A DNA stretch of 64,000 nucleotides from Paracoccaceae bacterium (GTDB taxonomy: Bacteria; Pseudomonadota; Alphaproteobacteria; Rhodobacterales; Rhodobacteraceae), in assembly GCA_029246285.1 (NCBI GenBank), contig JAQWNW010000069.1, positions 1-64,000 of the forward strand, written 5' to 3'. Within the stretch, counting starts at the first letter, position 1. Every line of letters starts with the position of its first letter. The notes under the pieces were generated by a model, which saw nothing but the letters and a program-made list of their open reading frames with translations, was not told where the DNA came from and did not search any database. The position numbers were made by a program, and so were the translations under genes. Shown here one piece after another: positions 28,021 to 36,742 of the stretch.

Positions 28021-28479
28021 ATGAGCAATCTTGAAATGAAGCTAAATGAAATGGGTATAATACTCCCCAACGCCCCTCCACCAGCAGCTAATTATTTGCC
28101 TTTTGTGAAAGTTGATGAGATTGTCTATGTTTCTGGGCAAATCTCAGCTGACTCTGGAGCTTTAATTAAAGGACTTCTTGGAGATAATATGACAATAGAA
28201 GAGGGAAAGTTTGCAGCTAAGCAATGTGCAATTAATTTATTGGCTCAAGTTAAGATGGCATGTGATGGAGATCTTGACTGTTTGGAAAGAGTCGTAAAAT
28301 TGGGTGGATTCGTAAATTCGACGTCATTATTTTGTGATCAACCAAGTGTAATTAACGGTGCTTCAGATTTTCTTGTCGATTTCTTGGGTGAAAAAGGACG
28401 TCATGCAAGAACTGCAGTTGGTGCGACATTACCACTTGGCGTTGCTGTGGAAATTGATGGCATATTTCAAGTGAAGTAA
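28021..28479 (+). CDS. RidA/YjgF-family protein
   Basis: Member of the enamine/imine deaminase superfamily that removes reactive 2-aminoacrylate or related imines. The frame opens at 27997, but the ATG at 28021 has AAAGGA 7 bases before it and gives a 152-residue protein beginning MSNLEMKLNEMGI, close to the long RidA-like group. It holds VYVSGQISAD and the C-terminal RTAVGATLPLGVAVEIDGIF, with the family Arg. Next comes a GDPD gene whose ATG overlaps the stop. The fold is sure; the substrate is not. Confidence 0.85.
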   Translation: MSNLEMKLNEMGIILPNAPPPAANYLPFVKVDEIVYVSGQISADSGALIKGLLGDNMTIEEGKFAAKQCAINLLAQVKMACDGDLDCLERVVKLGGFVNSTSLFCDQPSVINGASDFLVDFLGEKGRHARTAVGATLPLGVAVEIDGIFQVK

Positions 28480-29243
28480 TGAAGATTGATTCGGAATTTT
28501 TTTGTACTCCAATAGCGCATCGTGGACTCCATAATGTAAGAGAGGGATTTCCAGAAAACTCAATTGAATCAATTGAAAGGGCTCTCAGAAAAGGTTATGG
28601 TATTGAAATTGATGTGCAAATATCATTGGATAAACAGGCTATAGTTTTTCATGATTACGAATTAGAACGCTTAACTAGTCAAAATGGATTAGTCGCTAAT
28701 AAGTCCGCCACTGAATTATCAAATATTAAATTACTTGGAGGACACTCTGGCTTACCCTTATTATTTGATATTTTAAACTTGGTTGATGGGCGCCAGGCTC
28801 TTTTGATTGAGATCAAAGATCAAGATGGTAAAATGGGAAAAAATGTTGGTGAACTGGAGAGTGAGGTTGCTAGGCTTTTAGAAAACTACAACGGCCCAGT
28901 TGCAGTAATGTCTTTTAATCCAAATTCAATCAATGCATATCGTTTATCTGGTGGCAAATGTGCCGCTGGGTTAGTTACCGATTCATTTAGTGAAATTTCT
29001 TGGCCAAATGTAGATCAGGAAGATTTAATTAAATTAAGAAAAATTGAGAGTTTTGAAAGTGTATCTGCAGATTTTATTAGTCACAATTTTAAAGATCTTC
29101 ATTCTATAGAAGTGGCTAAATTGAGGGAAAAGAAAGTTCCTATTTTAAGCTGGACTATAAAATCAGAAGCTGATGAAAAAATAGCGAGAGAGTGTTCAGA
29201 TAATATTACTTTTGAAGGATATTTGGCGAAACATGTCTGTTAG
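28479..29243 (+). CDS. Glycerophosphodiester phosphodiesterase
   Basis: Cytoplasmic phosphodiesterase of the UgpQ type, 254 residues, that splits glycerophosphodiesters into glycerol-3-phosphate and an alcohol. The family residues are visible: HRGLHNVREGFPENS near 14-28, EIDVQ near 47-51, and VFHDYELERLT near 59-69, then a conserved EIKD near 113. There is no signal peptide. It is within a run of RidA, GDPD, GNAT and pterin dehydratase genes on the same strand. Confidence 0.9.
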   Translation: MKIDSEFFCTPIAHRGLHNVREGFPENSIESIERALRKGYGIEIDVQISLDKQAIVFHDYELERLTSQNGLVANKSATELSNIKLLGGHSGLPLLFDILNLVDGRQALLIEIKDQDGKMGKNVGELESEVARLLENYNGPVAVMSFNPNSINAYRLSGGKCAAGLVTDSFSEISWPNVDQEDLIKLRKIESFESVSADFISHNFKDLHSIEVAKLREKKVPILSWTIKSEADEKIARECSDNITFEGYLAKHVC

Positions 29244-29270
29244 TCATTTTATTAGGGTATAAATAAAAAT

Positions 29271-30458
29271 ATGTCTGAAAAGAGTAAGGTTGATATTTCT
29301 GTTTTTGATCGCATTGATAAGATTAGTGAGCTAGATTGGGAAAGATGTGCGCAAAATGAAAAATCTAAGTTTCCCAAGGATCCTTTTACTACTTATAGAT
29401 TTTTAAAAGCTTTAGAGGATAGCGCTAGTGTGGGGGGTGTTAGCGGTTGGTTGCCTCGATACCTTGTTGCGAAGATTAATAGTTTAGTGATTGGAGTAGC
29501 TCCAATGTATGGTAAGACACACAGTCAGGGAGAGTACGTTTTTGACCATAGTTGGGCACATGCTTATCAAAGAGCTGGGGGGAGTTATTATCCTAAAATA
29601 CAAATTGCTGTACCTTTTACGCCTGTAACTGGGCGAAGATTTCTGGTTTGCGAAGGCTATGAGGAGCTTGGAATTGAAGCATTAATGAACGCAGCAAAAC
29701 AAATGTGCTTACAACACAATATTAGTGGTGTTCATATCACATTTTGTACAGAGTCAGAGGTTGAAATTGGAAAAGAGCAGGGCTTTTTATACAGAAAGGG
29801 CCAACAATTTCATTGGTTGAATAAAAAATACAGTAGTTTTGATGAATTTTTATCTAGTTTGGCTTCAAGAAAACGCAAGGCCATTCGCAAAGAGCGGCGA
29901 ATAGCTAATACATTTGGGGGTGAAATAGTTTGGTTAACTGGGGCTCAGATCAGTCTAGCAGATTGGCAAGACTTTTGGTTGTTTTATCAAGATACTAGTG
30001 CAAGAAAATGGGGACAGCCTTATCTAACAAAAGAATTTTTCTTCAAATTACATGAGGTAATGCGGAAAGATGTACTGCTTATAATGTGTAGACGAGAGGG
30101 AAAAAATGTTGCAGGAGCATTAAATTTTATCTCAAATGAAGTATTGTATGGCCGTTATTGGGGTTGTTTGGAAGATCATTCATTCTTACATTTTGAAGTT
30201 TGTTATTATCAAGCGATTGAATATGCCATTAATAATAACTTATCTAGAGTGGAAGCTGGCGCACAAGGCCATCATAAATTAGCCCGAGGTTATATGCCAG
30301 TATCAACTCATTCTTTGCACTGGGTAAAAGAAGATAATTTTAAAGACGCAATTGGTCAGTTTCTTGCGTCAGAAAGAAATGTTGTAGATGAAGAGAATGA
30401 AATTTTAACCAGTTATGGACCATTTAAAAAAAATAATCTGGAGGAAAATTATGATTAA
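29271..30458 (+). CDS. GNAT-fold protein, COG3146 family
   Basis: A 395-residue protein of the COG3146/DUF482 group, an acetyltransferase-like fold sometimes annotated as peptidoglycan biosynthesis-like because of similarity to FemAB. Typical blocks are [12 protein letters not shown] near 44-55, [19 protein letters not shown] near 90-108, and [30 protein letters not shown] near 315-345. The natural substrate is not known. It overlaps the following pterin dehydratase start by eight bases. Confidence 0.8.
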   Translation: MSEKSKVDISVFDRIDKISELDWERCAQNEKSKFPKDPFTTYRFLKALEDSASVGGVSGWLPRYLVAKINSLVIGVAPMYGKTHSQGEYVFDHSWAHAYQRAGGSYYPKIQIAVPFTPVTGRRFLVCEGYEELGIEALMNAAKQMCLQHNISGVHITFCTESEVEIGKEQGFLYRKGQQFHWLNKKYSSFDEFLSSLASRKRKAIRKERRIANTFGGEIVWLTGAQISLADWQDFWLFYQDTSARKWGQPYLTKEFFFKLHEVMRKDVLLIMCRREGKNVAGALNFISNEVLYGRYWGCLEDHSFLHFEVCYYQAIEYAINNNLSRVEAGAQGHHKLARGYMPVSTHSLHWVKEDNFKDAIGQFLASERNVVDEENEILTSYGPFKKNNLEENYD

Positions 30459-30744
30459 AAAAATAAACAAAAGTGAGCTGAAAACATTAATAGACAACGG
30501 TTGGATTTTTATGAATGAAAGAGCTGCCATTTCTAAGACCTATAAGTTTAAGTCTTTTAATCAGGCTTTTGCTTTTATGACTGGCGTGAGTTTGTACGCC
30601 GAGAAGTTAAACCATCACCCTGAATGGTTTAACGTATATTCACGTGTGGATGTTGTTCTGACAACGCACGATATTGGTGGATTATCTGAATTAGATATTA
30701 AATTAGCTAAACATATGGATAGTTTATCAACAAAATTAATTTAA
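30451..30744 (+). CDS. 4a-hydroxytetrahydrobiopterin dehydratase (PCD)
   Basis: Pterin-4a-carbinolamine dehydratase, 97 residues, that recycles the pterin cofactor of aromatic amino acid hydroxylases or acts in molybdopterin-related chemistry. The catalytic block [25 protein letters not shown] near 49-73 carries the family histidines. The start at 30451 has the GGAGG ribosome site 8 bases upstream, while a longer frame from 30415 has no such support. No phenylalanine hydroxylase is nearby, which is common for this small family. Confidence 0.88.
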   Translation: MIKKINKSELKTLIDNGWIFMNERAAISKTYKFKSFNQAFAFMTGVSLYAEKLNHHPEWFNVYSRVDVVLTTHDIGGLSELDIKLAKHMDSLSTKLI

Positions 30745-30757
30745 ATTTTGTTGATAA
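30724..30757. terminator. 14-bp perfect inverted repeat between convergent genes, probable terminator
   Basis: TTATCAACAAAATT at 30724-30737 and its exact complement AATTTTGTTGATAA at 30744-30757 enclose a six-base loop. The repeat covers the pterin dehydratase stop and ends 8 bases before the convergent peroxiredoxin stop, so it probably ends one or both transcripts. The T tract after it is weak. Confidence 0.55.
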
Positions 30758-30764
30758 TATAGTT

Positions 30765-31253
30765 TTAAAGAAGTGCATGGATTGTTTCGCCTGCAGAAAG
30801 GTCACATGTTCCAGAATCTTCGTCCACATTAAGTACTTTAACTTTCTTATCTTCTACAATCATAGAGAAGCGCTTTGATCTATTGAAAAATCCGATCGGT
30901 GCTGCATTAAAGTTTAGTCCAATTTCTGAAATGAAAGTGCTAGCTGGATCACAAAACATTTCAATTTCAGCATCTACCGCTCCAGAGTCTATCCCCCAAT
31001 TTGCCATAACAAATGGGTCATTCACAGATATACAGATTACTTTGTTTACGCCACTTTCTTTAAATTTAGGCATTGTTCGTATAAAACTTGGTAAGTGTTT
31101 TTTGGAACACGTACGCGAGTAAGCTCCAGGTACACCAAAGATAATTGAGAGACCTGAAGGAATAATTTCATGTAGCTTTAAGTTTTCTAACCCATTTGTA
31201 CTAAATCGAGTTAATGTATGGTTTGGTAGTATGTCTCCAGCACTTATAGTCAT
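30765..31253 (-). CDS. Peroxiredoxin, Prx5/AhpC-like (redoxin family)
   Basis: Thiol peroxidase that reduces hydrogen peroxide and alkyl peroxides. The 162-residue protein starts at 31253, where GAGAGGG lies before the ATG; a longer frame reaches 31316. The peroxidatic Cys49 lies in GVPGAYSRTCSKKHLP; most Prx5 proteins read AFTPTC there, so the Phe-Thr-Pro before Thr is changed to Tyr-Ser-Arg while the catalytic Thr and Cys remain. The rest of the fold (NDPFVMANW, then ADPASTF-like CDPASTF) is typical. Confidence 0.88.
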   Translation of the reverse strand: MTISAGDILPNHTLTRFSTNGLENLKLHEIIPSGLSIIFGVPGAYSRTCSKKHLPSFIRTMPKFKESGVNKVICISVNDPFVMANWGIDSGAVDAEIEMFCDPASTFISEIGLNFNAAPIGFFNRSKRFSMIVEDKKVKVLNVDEDSGTCDLSAGETIHALL

Positions 31254-31341
31254 AGCCGCCCTCTCAATAATATGTTTTAGCTTGCCTGTAGTAATAGTAT
31301 CGATAATAATTAACAATAGTTTTTGTTGAAGGTAAAATAAT

Positions 31342-32550
31342 ATGTCAGGTGTAGTTGTAATTGGAGGCGGACAAGCAGGAGCTTCTGTCGTAATTAAATT
31401 GCGAAAATTAGGTTTTGAAGAAAAAATTACCTTAATCGGCGACGAGAAAATCCTTCCATACCAAAGACCACCTTTGTCAAAAGGATATCTATTAGGGGAA
31501 ATTTCTTTAGAAAGATTGTTTTTTAGACCACAGAGTTATTATGAAGAAAATAATATAAATTTAATGCTTGGACGTCAGGTTAATGAGATCGATCGGGAAA
31601 ATCAAACGATTTGTATCGGTAATGATAAATTAGAATATGATAATTTGGTTTTAGCAACAGGTTCTAAGCCAATTTTACTCCCGTCTGCAATTGGTGGAAA
31701 TCTGGGGGGCGTATATAGTATCAGAAGCTTAAACGATGTCGATCGTATGAAGCCTGAGTTTCTAAGTGGAAAAACTGTGTTAGTTGTTGGTGGAGGTTAT
31801 ATTGGATTAGAAGCAGCAGCTGTTGCAGCGAAAATGGGTTTGAAGGTAATTCTGGTCGAAATGGCTGATAGAATATTGAAGCGAGTTGCAGCGTCTGAGA
31901 CGTCAAATTATTTTCGAGATTTACATAAAGCTAGAAAGGTTAACTTAAGGGAGGGAATTGGCCTTAAAAGCCTTATTGGAAATAATTACGTATCGGGAGC
32001 GGTGTTAACAGATGGTACCGAGGTTAATGTTGATTTCGTAATATGCGGTATCGGAATAAATCCTAATACTGATTTAGCGGAAAAGTCTGGCCTGAAGGTT
32101 GATAATGGAATTGAAACAAATATTTTTGGGGAAACTTCGGAATCTAATATCTGGGCAGCAGGTGACTGCGCTAATCTACTTTTCAAGGGAAAGCGAATTC
32201 GCTTAGAAAGTGTCCAAAATGCAATTGACCAGGCCGAATGTGTTGCAGAAAATATAATGGGTGGGTCAAAGGAATATAAACCAAATCCTTGGTTCTGGTC
32301 AGATCAATATAGTACAAAATTGCAAATTGCGGGCTTAAACATTGGTTATAATAATATAATTACCCGTGCAGAAAATGACGAAATTGTTTCTTTTTGGTAT
32401 TTTAAGAATGAAGAACTTCTGGCGGTTGATGCGATGAATGATCCACGAAGCTATATGGTGGGTAAAAGATTAATAGAAATGGGAATATCCCCTGATGCGC
32501 AAGCAATAGGGGATAAAAATTTCAATTTAAAACTTTTATTAAAATCCTAA
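31342..32550 (+). CDS. Ferredoxin/rubredoxin-type NAD(P)H reductase (FAD dependent)
   Basis: FAD-dependent pyridine nucleotide-disulfide family reductase of the rhodocoxin/putidaredoxin-reductase kind, 402 residues. The first dinucleotide motif VVVIGGGQAGAS is at 4-15, the second VLVVGGGYIGLEAAA near 144-158 and the FAD site IWAAGDCA near 270. The PYQRPPLSKGYLLG box is a hallmark of this group, which feeds electrons to small iron-sulfur proteins that serve oxygenases. It could be the missing electron donor of the Rieske oxygenase at 2.4-3.5 kb, but a ferredoxin gene is not beside it. Confidence 0.85.
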   Translation: MSGVVVIGGGQAGASVVIKLRKLGFEEKITLIGDEKILPYQRPPLSKGYLLGEISLERLFFRPQSYYEENNINLMLGRQVNEIDRENQTICIGNDKLEYDNLVLATGSKPILLPSAIGGNLGGVYSIRSLNDVDRMKPEFLSGKTVLVVGGGYIGLEAAAVAAKMGLKVILVEMADRILKRVAASETSNYFRDLHKARKVNLREGIGLKSLIGNNYVSGAVLTDGTEVNVDFVICGIGINPNTDLAEKSGLKVDNGIETNIFGETSESNIWAAGDCANLLFKGKRIRLESVQNAIDQAECVAENIMGGSKEYKPNPWFWSDQYSTKLQIAGLNIGYNNIITRAENDEIVSFWYFKNEELLAVDAMNDPRSYMVGKRLIEMGISPDAQAIGDKNFNLKLLLKS

Positions 32551-32586
32551 ATTTGACTCAATTTTAATAAAATATACTATTTACTC

Positions 32587-33150
32587 ATGCGCATAATTTC
32601 TGGAAAAAACCGTGGTGTAAAGTTGGCTCAGCTTGGTTTAGGTGACATATCAAATAATCTGCGACCTACATCTGATCGAGTCAGGGAAAATATATTTAAT
32701 CTGCTGATAAATGGAACACTTAATTTATCATTAGAAGGCGCAAGAGTTTTAGATGTTTTTGCTGGAACTGGTGCTTTAGGGTTTGAATCCCTTAGCCGCG
32801 GCGCTCAGTGGGTTACCTTCATTGAAAAAAACAGTATTGCATTAGAGATATTAAAGAAAAATATATTTTTGTGCAAAGAAAGTAATTCATCCGAAATAAA
32901 ACAAGACGATGTTACAAAAATAAAGAAAAACTGTGGGAAGGCTTTTGATTTAATCTTCTTAGATCCCCCTTACGGAACTGGAGTAGGGGAGCAAGCATTA
33001 TTAAGGCTAATTCAAGAGGGATGGATTTCTAAAGATGCAACCATAGTTTTTGAAAATGATAGAGAAGTTGATTTAGAAAGGTTTAGGACGTTAGATTCTA
33101 GAAAATATGGGAAAACAATTATTAATATTTTAAGACCACTTGTACGATAA
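32587..33150 (+). CDS. rsmD: 16S rRNA (guanine966-N2)-methyltransferase
   Basis: Methylates G966 of 16S rRNA. The 187 residues begin MRIISGKNRGVKL as in RsmD, with the SAM motif VLDVFAGTGALGFESLSRGA near 54-73 and the catalytic DPPYGTG at 126-132. Start is the plain ATG; spacing to the upstream reductase is 36 bases. YggT follows after 126 bases. Confidence 0.93.
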   Translation: MRIISGKNRGVKLAQLGLGDISNNLRPTSDRVRENIFNLLINGTLNLSLEGARVLDVFAGTGALGFESLSRGAQWVTFIEKNSIALEILKKNIFLCKESNSSEIKQDDVTKIKKNCGKAFDLIFLDPPYGTGVGEQALLRLIQEGWISKDATIVFENDREVDLERFRTLDSRKYGKTIINILRPLVR

Positions 33151-33276
33151 AAAGTTTTTAATAATTGTGCTTCACCATTTTTTGGAGTCTAACTAAATGA
33201 CTAATTATTTACTTTTTTAATTGTTATTCATTATTCAGTTGGTATAACTTATAATTTTTATGATCTGGGATTTAAA

Positions 33277-33561
33277 GTGACTTCAGTTTTGCAGATAATC
33301 TTGATGGCATTAGATATTGCTTGGTTTATTATTCTTATTCATGTCGTAATGAGTTGGTTGATAAATTTTAGAGTTCTTAATTTAGAACAGCCACTTATTT
33401 TTCAAATTTGGCAAGGAATAAATCGGTTAGTAAATCCAGTTTATAGTAGAATTAGACAGTTTCTACCCAATACAGGAGGTCTTGATTTTGCGCCACTGAT
33501 AGCTCTGTTCGCAGTTTATGCACTGAGAATAGTTATTCAAAACAATTTATATAGTTATTAA
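33277..33561 (+). CDS. YggT-family membrane protein
   Basis: Small inner-membrane protein, 94 residues, with two hydrophobic helices (about 8-30 and 68-86) and the family signature VMSWLINFRVLN and NPVYSRIRQFLPNTGGLDFAPL. It probably acts in membrane protein or osmotic homeostasis, but function is not settled. The start is a GTG after TTAAA. It ends against the convergent msrA gene with one base between the two. Confidence 0.85.
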   Translation: MTSVLQIILMALDIAWFIILIHVVMSWLINFRVLNLEQPLIFQIWQGINRLVNPVYSRIRQFLPNTGGLDFAPLIALFAVYALRIVIQNNLYSY

Positions 33562-34203
33562 CTAATTTGAAATTAAGGCGTCAGAACCCCAAACTTCTTT
33601 GAGCCTTAAATCTCGCCCACAGCCTTTTCGATAATATTTGTAAGCTTTAGATTGTTTGATTAATCCATATCGAGTGATAACTAAATTTTCACCTTTATAG
33701 TAATCTTGGTGTGTTTCGTCTGCAGGATAAAAATTGATCAACTCTAAAATAGGAGTTAATATCTTATCTTTTAGTTTTTTTTGCGCCTCTAATTTTGAAA
33801 GAACGGCTATATCCTTTTCTATGCCGGATTTTACAAAAACAGCACTTTGATAACTGAATCCTCGATCACAAAATTGACCGTTTCCATCGGTTGGATCGAT
33901 GGTTCTCCAGAAAATATCGATCAGGTTTTTGTAGTTAATAACATCACTGTCATAAAAAATTTTGACTGCTTCAAAATGCCCAGTTTTTCCTTTAACCACT
34001 TCTTTGTAGGTTGGATTTTTTTTGTGACCTCCGCTAAATCCAGAGATTACTTCAATTACTCCAGGGATTTTTTCGAAATCAGCTTCGACACACCAAAAAC
34101 AACCACCTGCAACTACGGTGAATTCTACATTTTTGGAAAACACTTGAGTAGGTAAAACAAAAATCAATAGAGCAAAATAAAGATAAATCTGTAATTTATT
34201 CAT
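33562..34203 (-). CDS. msrA: Peptide methionine sulfoxide reductase A, exported
   Basis: Reduces methionine-S-sulfoxide in proteins. The catalytic Cys35 lies in AGGCFWCVEADFEKIPG, with the family GFSGG and later YKGENLVITRYG. The 213-residue protein begins with a hydrophobic signal (residues 1-23, ending VFS), so it may work in the periplasm or be membrane held, whereas most MsrA are cytoplasmic. Recycling Cys would be in the second half (GKTGHFEAV and GQFCDRGF). Confidence 0.92.
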   Translation of the reverse strand: MNKLQIYLYFALLIFVLPTQVFSKNVEFTVVAGGCFWCVEADFEKIPGVIEVISGFSGGHKKNPTYKEVVKGKTGHFEAVKIFYDSDVINYKNLIDIFWRTIDPTDGNGQFCDRGFSYQSAVFVKSGIEKDIAVLSKLEAQKKLKDKILTPILELINFYPADETHQDYYKGENLVITRYGLIKQSKAYKYYRKGCGRDLRLKEVWGSDALISN

Positions 34204-34315
34204 AGGCCTCTTACTATTAATAAAATTATTGTATCTATGGAATTAGTATTTAAAAGTTTAAAGACAAGTTTAAGATCAAACATTGAAGCTGTTAAACAGA
34301 AGAAGGTTAATGTTT

Positions 34316-35227
34316 ATGCTAGAAAAAATTACCACTCATCAATCTGAAGAAGATGTTCGTAACAGATCTATTTTCATATACATAGATGGTAAATTGGTAC
34401 CGCGAGAAAAGGCAACAGTAAACGTATACGACAGTGGGTTTATGTTGGGAGATGGGATCTGGGAAGGCCTAAGGTTATTAGATGGTTCATGGATATTTTT
34501 AGATGAACATTTAGATCGCTTGTTAGAAGCAGCATTAGCGATTGATTTAGATATAGTAATGGATAAAGAAGGTCTGATTGAAGCGTTAGAAATCACCCGG
34601 CAAAAAAATAAAATGTTTACGGATGCTCATGCTAGACTAATGGTAACTCGAGGAGTTAAAATAAAGCCATTTCAGCATCCGAGTTTATCGCAATCTGGTC
34701 CGACAATGGTCATTATAATGGAGCACTCTAAAGTATTATCTCAAAGAGCAATTCGTCTTGCAACGGTACCACATATCAGAGGATTGCCAATGTCTCAAGA
34801 TCCAAAACTGAATTCACATTCTAAATTAAATTGTGTTTTAGCTTGTATAGCAGCAGAGAAAGCTGGCGCTGACGAGGCGTTAATGTTGGATGTAAACGGT
34901 TTTGTTAATACAACGAACGCCTGTAATTTTTTTATTGTCAGGAATGATGAAGTTTGGACTTCTACGGGTGACTACTGTATGAATGGTATAACCCGTCGTA
35001 AGGTTATAGATATCTGTAGACTTAATGGTATCCCAACATTCGAGAAGAATTTTTCTTTGGTAGAAACTTACAGCGCTGATGAAGCTTTTATAACTGGAAC
35101 TTTTGGAGCTCAAACACAAGTTTCTGAGATAGACGGTAGAGTGATTGGTAACGGTAAGCTGGGTCCAATTACACAAAAAATCCAGGGTTTATACAAAGAC
35201 CTCATTGGGAGCGATAAAGTAAGATGA
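34316..35227 (+). CDS. Class IV PLP aminotransferase (D-amino acid / branched-chain type)
   Basis: A 303-residue PLP aminotransferase of the same fold as IlvE and D-alanine aminotransferase. It contains YIDGKLVPREKATVNVYDSGFMLGDGIWEGLR near 17-48 and the PLP lysine in NSHSKLNCVLA, then GITRRKVIDI and ITGTFGAQTQV. The frame opens at 34283 with TTG, but AGAAGG lies 9 bases before the ATG at 34316, so I use that. It is distinct from ilvE at 24.3 kb. A sulfotransferase-like gene starts within its last four bases. Confidence 0.85.
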   Translation: MLEKITTHQSEEDVRNRSIFIYIDGKLVPREKATVNVYDSGFMLGDGIWEGLRLLDGSWIFLDEHLDRLLEAALAIDLDIVMDKEGLIEALEITRQKNKMFTDAHARLMVTRGVKIKPFQHPSLSQSGPTMVIIMEHSKVLSQRAIRLATVPHIRGLPMSQDPKLNSHSKLNCVLACIAAEKAGADEALMLDVNGFVNTTNACNFFIVRNDEVWTSTGDYCMNGITRRKVIDICRLNGIPTFEKNFSLVETYSADEAFITGTFGAQTQVSEIDGRVIGNGKLGPITQKIQGLYKDLIGSDKVR

Positions 35228-35931
35228 TTTTGGCAATGTGGTCTGGCCCAAGAAACTTATCTACTACTATGATGTACAGTTTTGGAGCAAGAAAAGATTT
35301 TTCAATTTGGGATGAGCCTTATTATGCCGCTTATTTAAATACGACCGGTCTTGAGCATCCAATGAGAAAGGAAATATTAGCGCAGGGGATCTTGAATCCT
35401 GAGGAAGTTCGTTCAGCGTGTATTGGGAAAATACCAAATGGAAAATCCAATTATTTTCAGAAGCATCAAACCCAACATATGTTGCCTAGTTTTGATAGGA
35501 AATGGATAAAAAATGTAACAAATGTGTTCTTGATAAGACATCCTGCAAGAGTGATCGCTAGTTATGAGAAGAAGCGAGAGAATCCGACATTGGAAGATCT
35601 TGGTTTTAAGCAACAATATGAAATTTTTGACTATGTGTGTCAGAAAACTGGAAAAAAACCACCTGTTATAGATAGTTATCTTATTAGAAAGAATCCCGAA
35701 AGAGAATTGAGGCTACTATGTTCAAAAATTGATCTTAAGTTCGATTCTAGAATGTTAGAATGGCCATCTGGAGGGCATAAGAATGATGGAGTATGGGCCC
35801 CACATTGGTACAATTCTGTTTGGAGCTCGACAGGTTTCATTCTAGAAGAAGGATCTTTACCCGTTCTATCAAAAAAGATGCAATTACTTTGTGATAAAGC
35901 CTTGTTATTTTATGAGAAAATGAAAGTTTGA
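35224..35931 (+). CDS. P-loop sulfotransferase-like protein
   Basis: A 235-residue cytoplasmic protein with the sulfotransferase-type P-loop MWSGPRNLSTTMM near 5-17 and a second block VFLIRHPARVIASYEKKR near 101-118 that matches the 3'-phosphate binding region RxxxxxxxS. This group of proteins is often found beside class IV aminotransferases in alphaproteobacteria and is not functionally defined. Overlap ATGA with the aminotransferase indicates coupled translation. If it uses PAPS, the Sat-CysC enzyme encoded at 53.7 kb would supply it. It could equally bind another nucleotide. Confidence 0.75.
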   Translation: MILAMWSGPRNLSTTMMYSFGARKDFSIWDEPYYAAYLNTTGLEHPMRKEILAQGILNPEEVRSACIGKIPNGKSNYFQKHQTQHMLPSFDRKWIKNVTNVFLIRHPARVIASYEKKRENPTLEDLGFKQQYEIFDYVCQKTGKKPPVIDSYLIRKNPERELRLLCSKIDLKFDSRMLEWPSGGHKNDGVWAPHWYNSVWSSTGFILEEGSLPVLSKKMQLLCDKALLFYEKMKV

Positions 35932-35956
35932 GTTGTAAAATTGTTCCTTATCTAGC

Positions 35957-36742
35957 TCACTTGCCTTTCCATATAGGATCACGTTTTTCTGAAAAAGCTT
36001 TAGCACCTTCCAATTGATCTTCTGACGAATACAAATGGTCGATAGTGGGATATTGCCTCTTTGTAATTTTGTTCATGACGTCTTGAAATTTTTTATCTTC
36101 CGCATCACGGACAACCTCTTTTATAGCGGCATATACTAGAGGCGGTCCACTGACTAATAAAGTGGCCATCTCCCAAGCAGCTTTAGATAGTTCTTCCTGC
36201 TTTACAATTTTATTAATTAAGCCCCAACCTAGAGCTTCTTTGGCATCAAACCATCTTCCTGTTAACAATAATTCCATCGCGATATGATAAGGAATTCGTT
36301 TGGGAACTTTTACGCTTGCAGCATCAGCTATTGTTCCAGATCTAATTTCAGGTAAAGCAAAGGTCGCATTTTCGGAGGCTATTATTATATCTGCACTAAT
36401 CGCAACCTCTAAACCACCCCCACAGCAAATCCCATTTACAGCAGCTATAATTGGCTTATTCATGTCTCGCATTTCCTGCATTCCTCCAAATCCACCAACG
36501 CCATAATTTCCATCTACAGCATCACCGTCAGCAGCGGCCTTCAGGTCCCACCCAGGGCAGAAGAATTTATTTCCAGCTCCGGTTATAATTCCGACACGTA
36601 AATTTGGATCATCCCTAAATTTTTTAAATACTTCTCCCAATAATTGACTGGTCTTAAGGTCAATTGCATTTGCTTTAGGCCTATTAATTGTTACTTCGAG
36701 TATTCCATTTTCTTGGTGGGTCTGAATAGGGGAATTAAGCAT
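35957..36742 (-). CDS. Enoyl-CoA hydratase/isomerase, CaiD (carnitinyl-CoA dehydratase)-like
   Basis: Crotonase-fold enzyme, 261 residues. The catalytic glutamates are at 112 (GGGLEVAIS) and 132 (ALPEIRSG), in the positions of Glu111 and Glu131 of E. coli CaiD. The similarity to CaiD from memory is strong and runs through DRPKANAID-like RPKANAIDLKTS, FCPGWDLKAAADG and the C-terminal EKRDPIWKGK. Start: AAGGAG precedes two ATGs; 36742 has the better spacing, 36745 is possible. It is the last gene of the DmdA-like operon and fits hydration of an acryloyl- or crotonobetainyl-type CoA. Confidence 0.82.
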   Translation of the reverse strand: MLNSPIQTHQENGILEVTINRPKANAIDLKTSQLLGEVFKKFRDDPNLRVGIITGAGNKFFCPGWDLKAAADGDAVDGNYGVGGFGGMQEMRDMNKPIIAAVNGICCGGGLEVAISADIIIASENATFALPEIRSGTIADAASVKVPKRIPYHIAMELLLTGRWFDAKEALGWGLINKIVKQEELSKAAWEMATLLVSGPPLVYAAIKEVVRDAEDKKFQDVMNKITKRQYPTIDHLYSSEDQLEGAKAFSEKRDPIWKGK

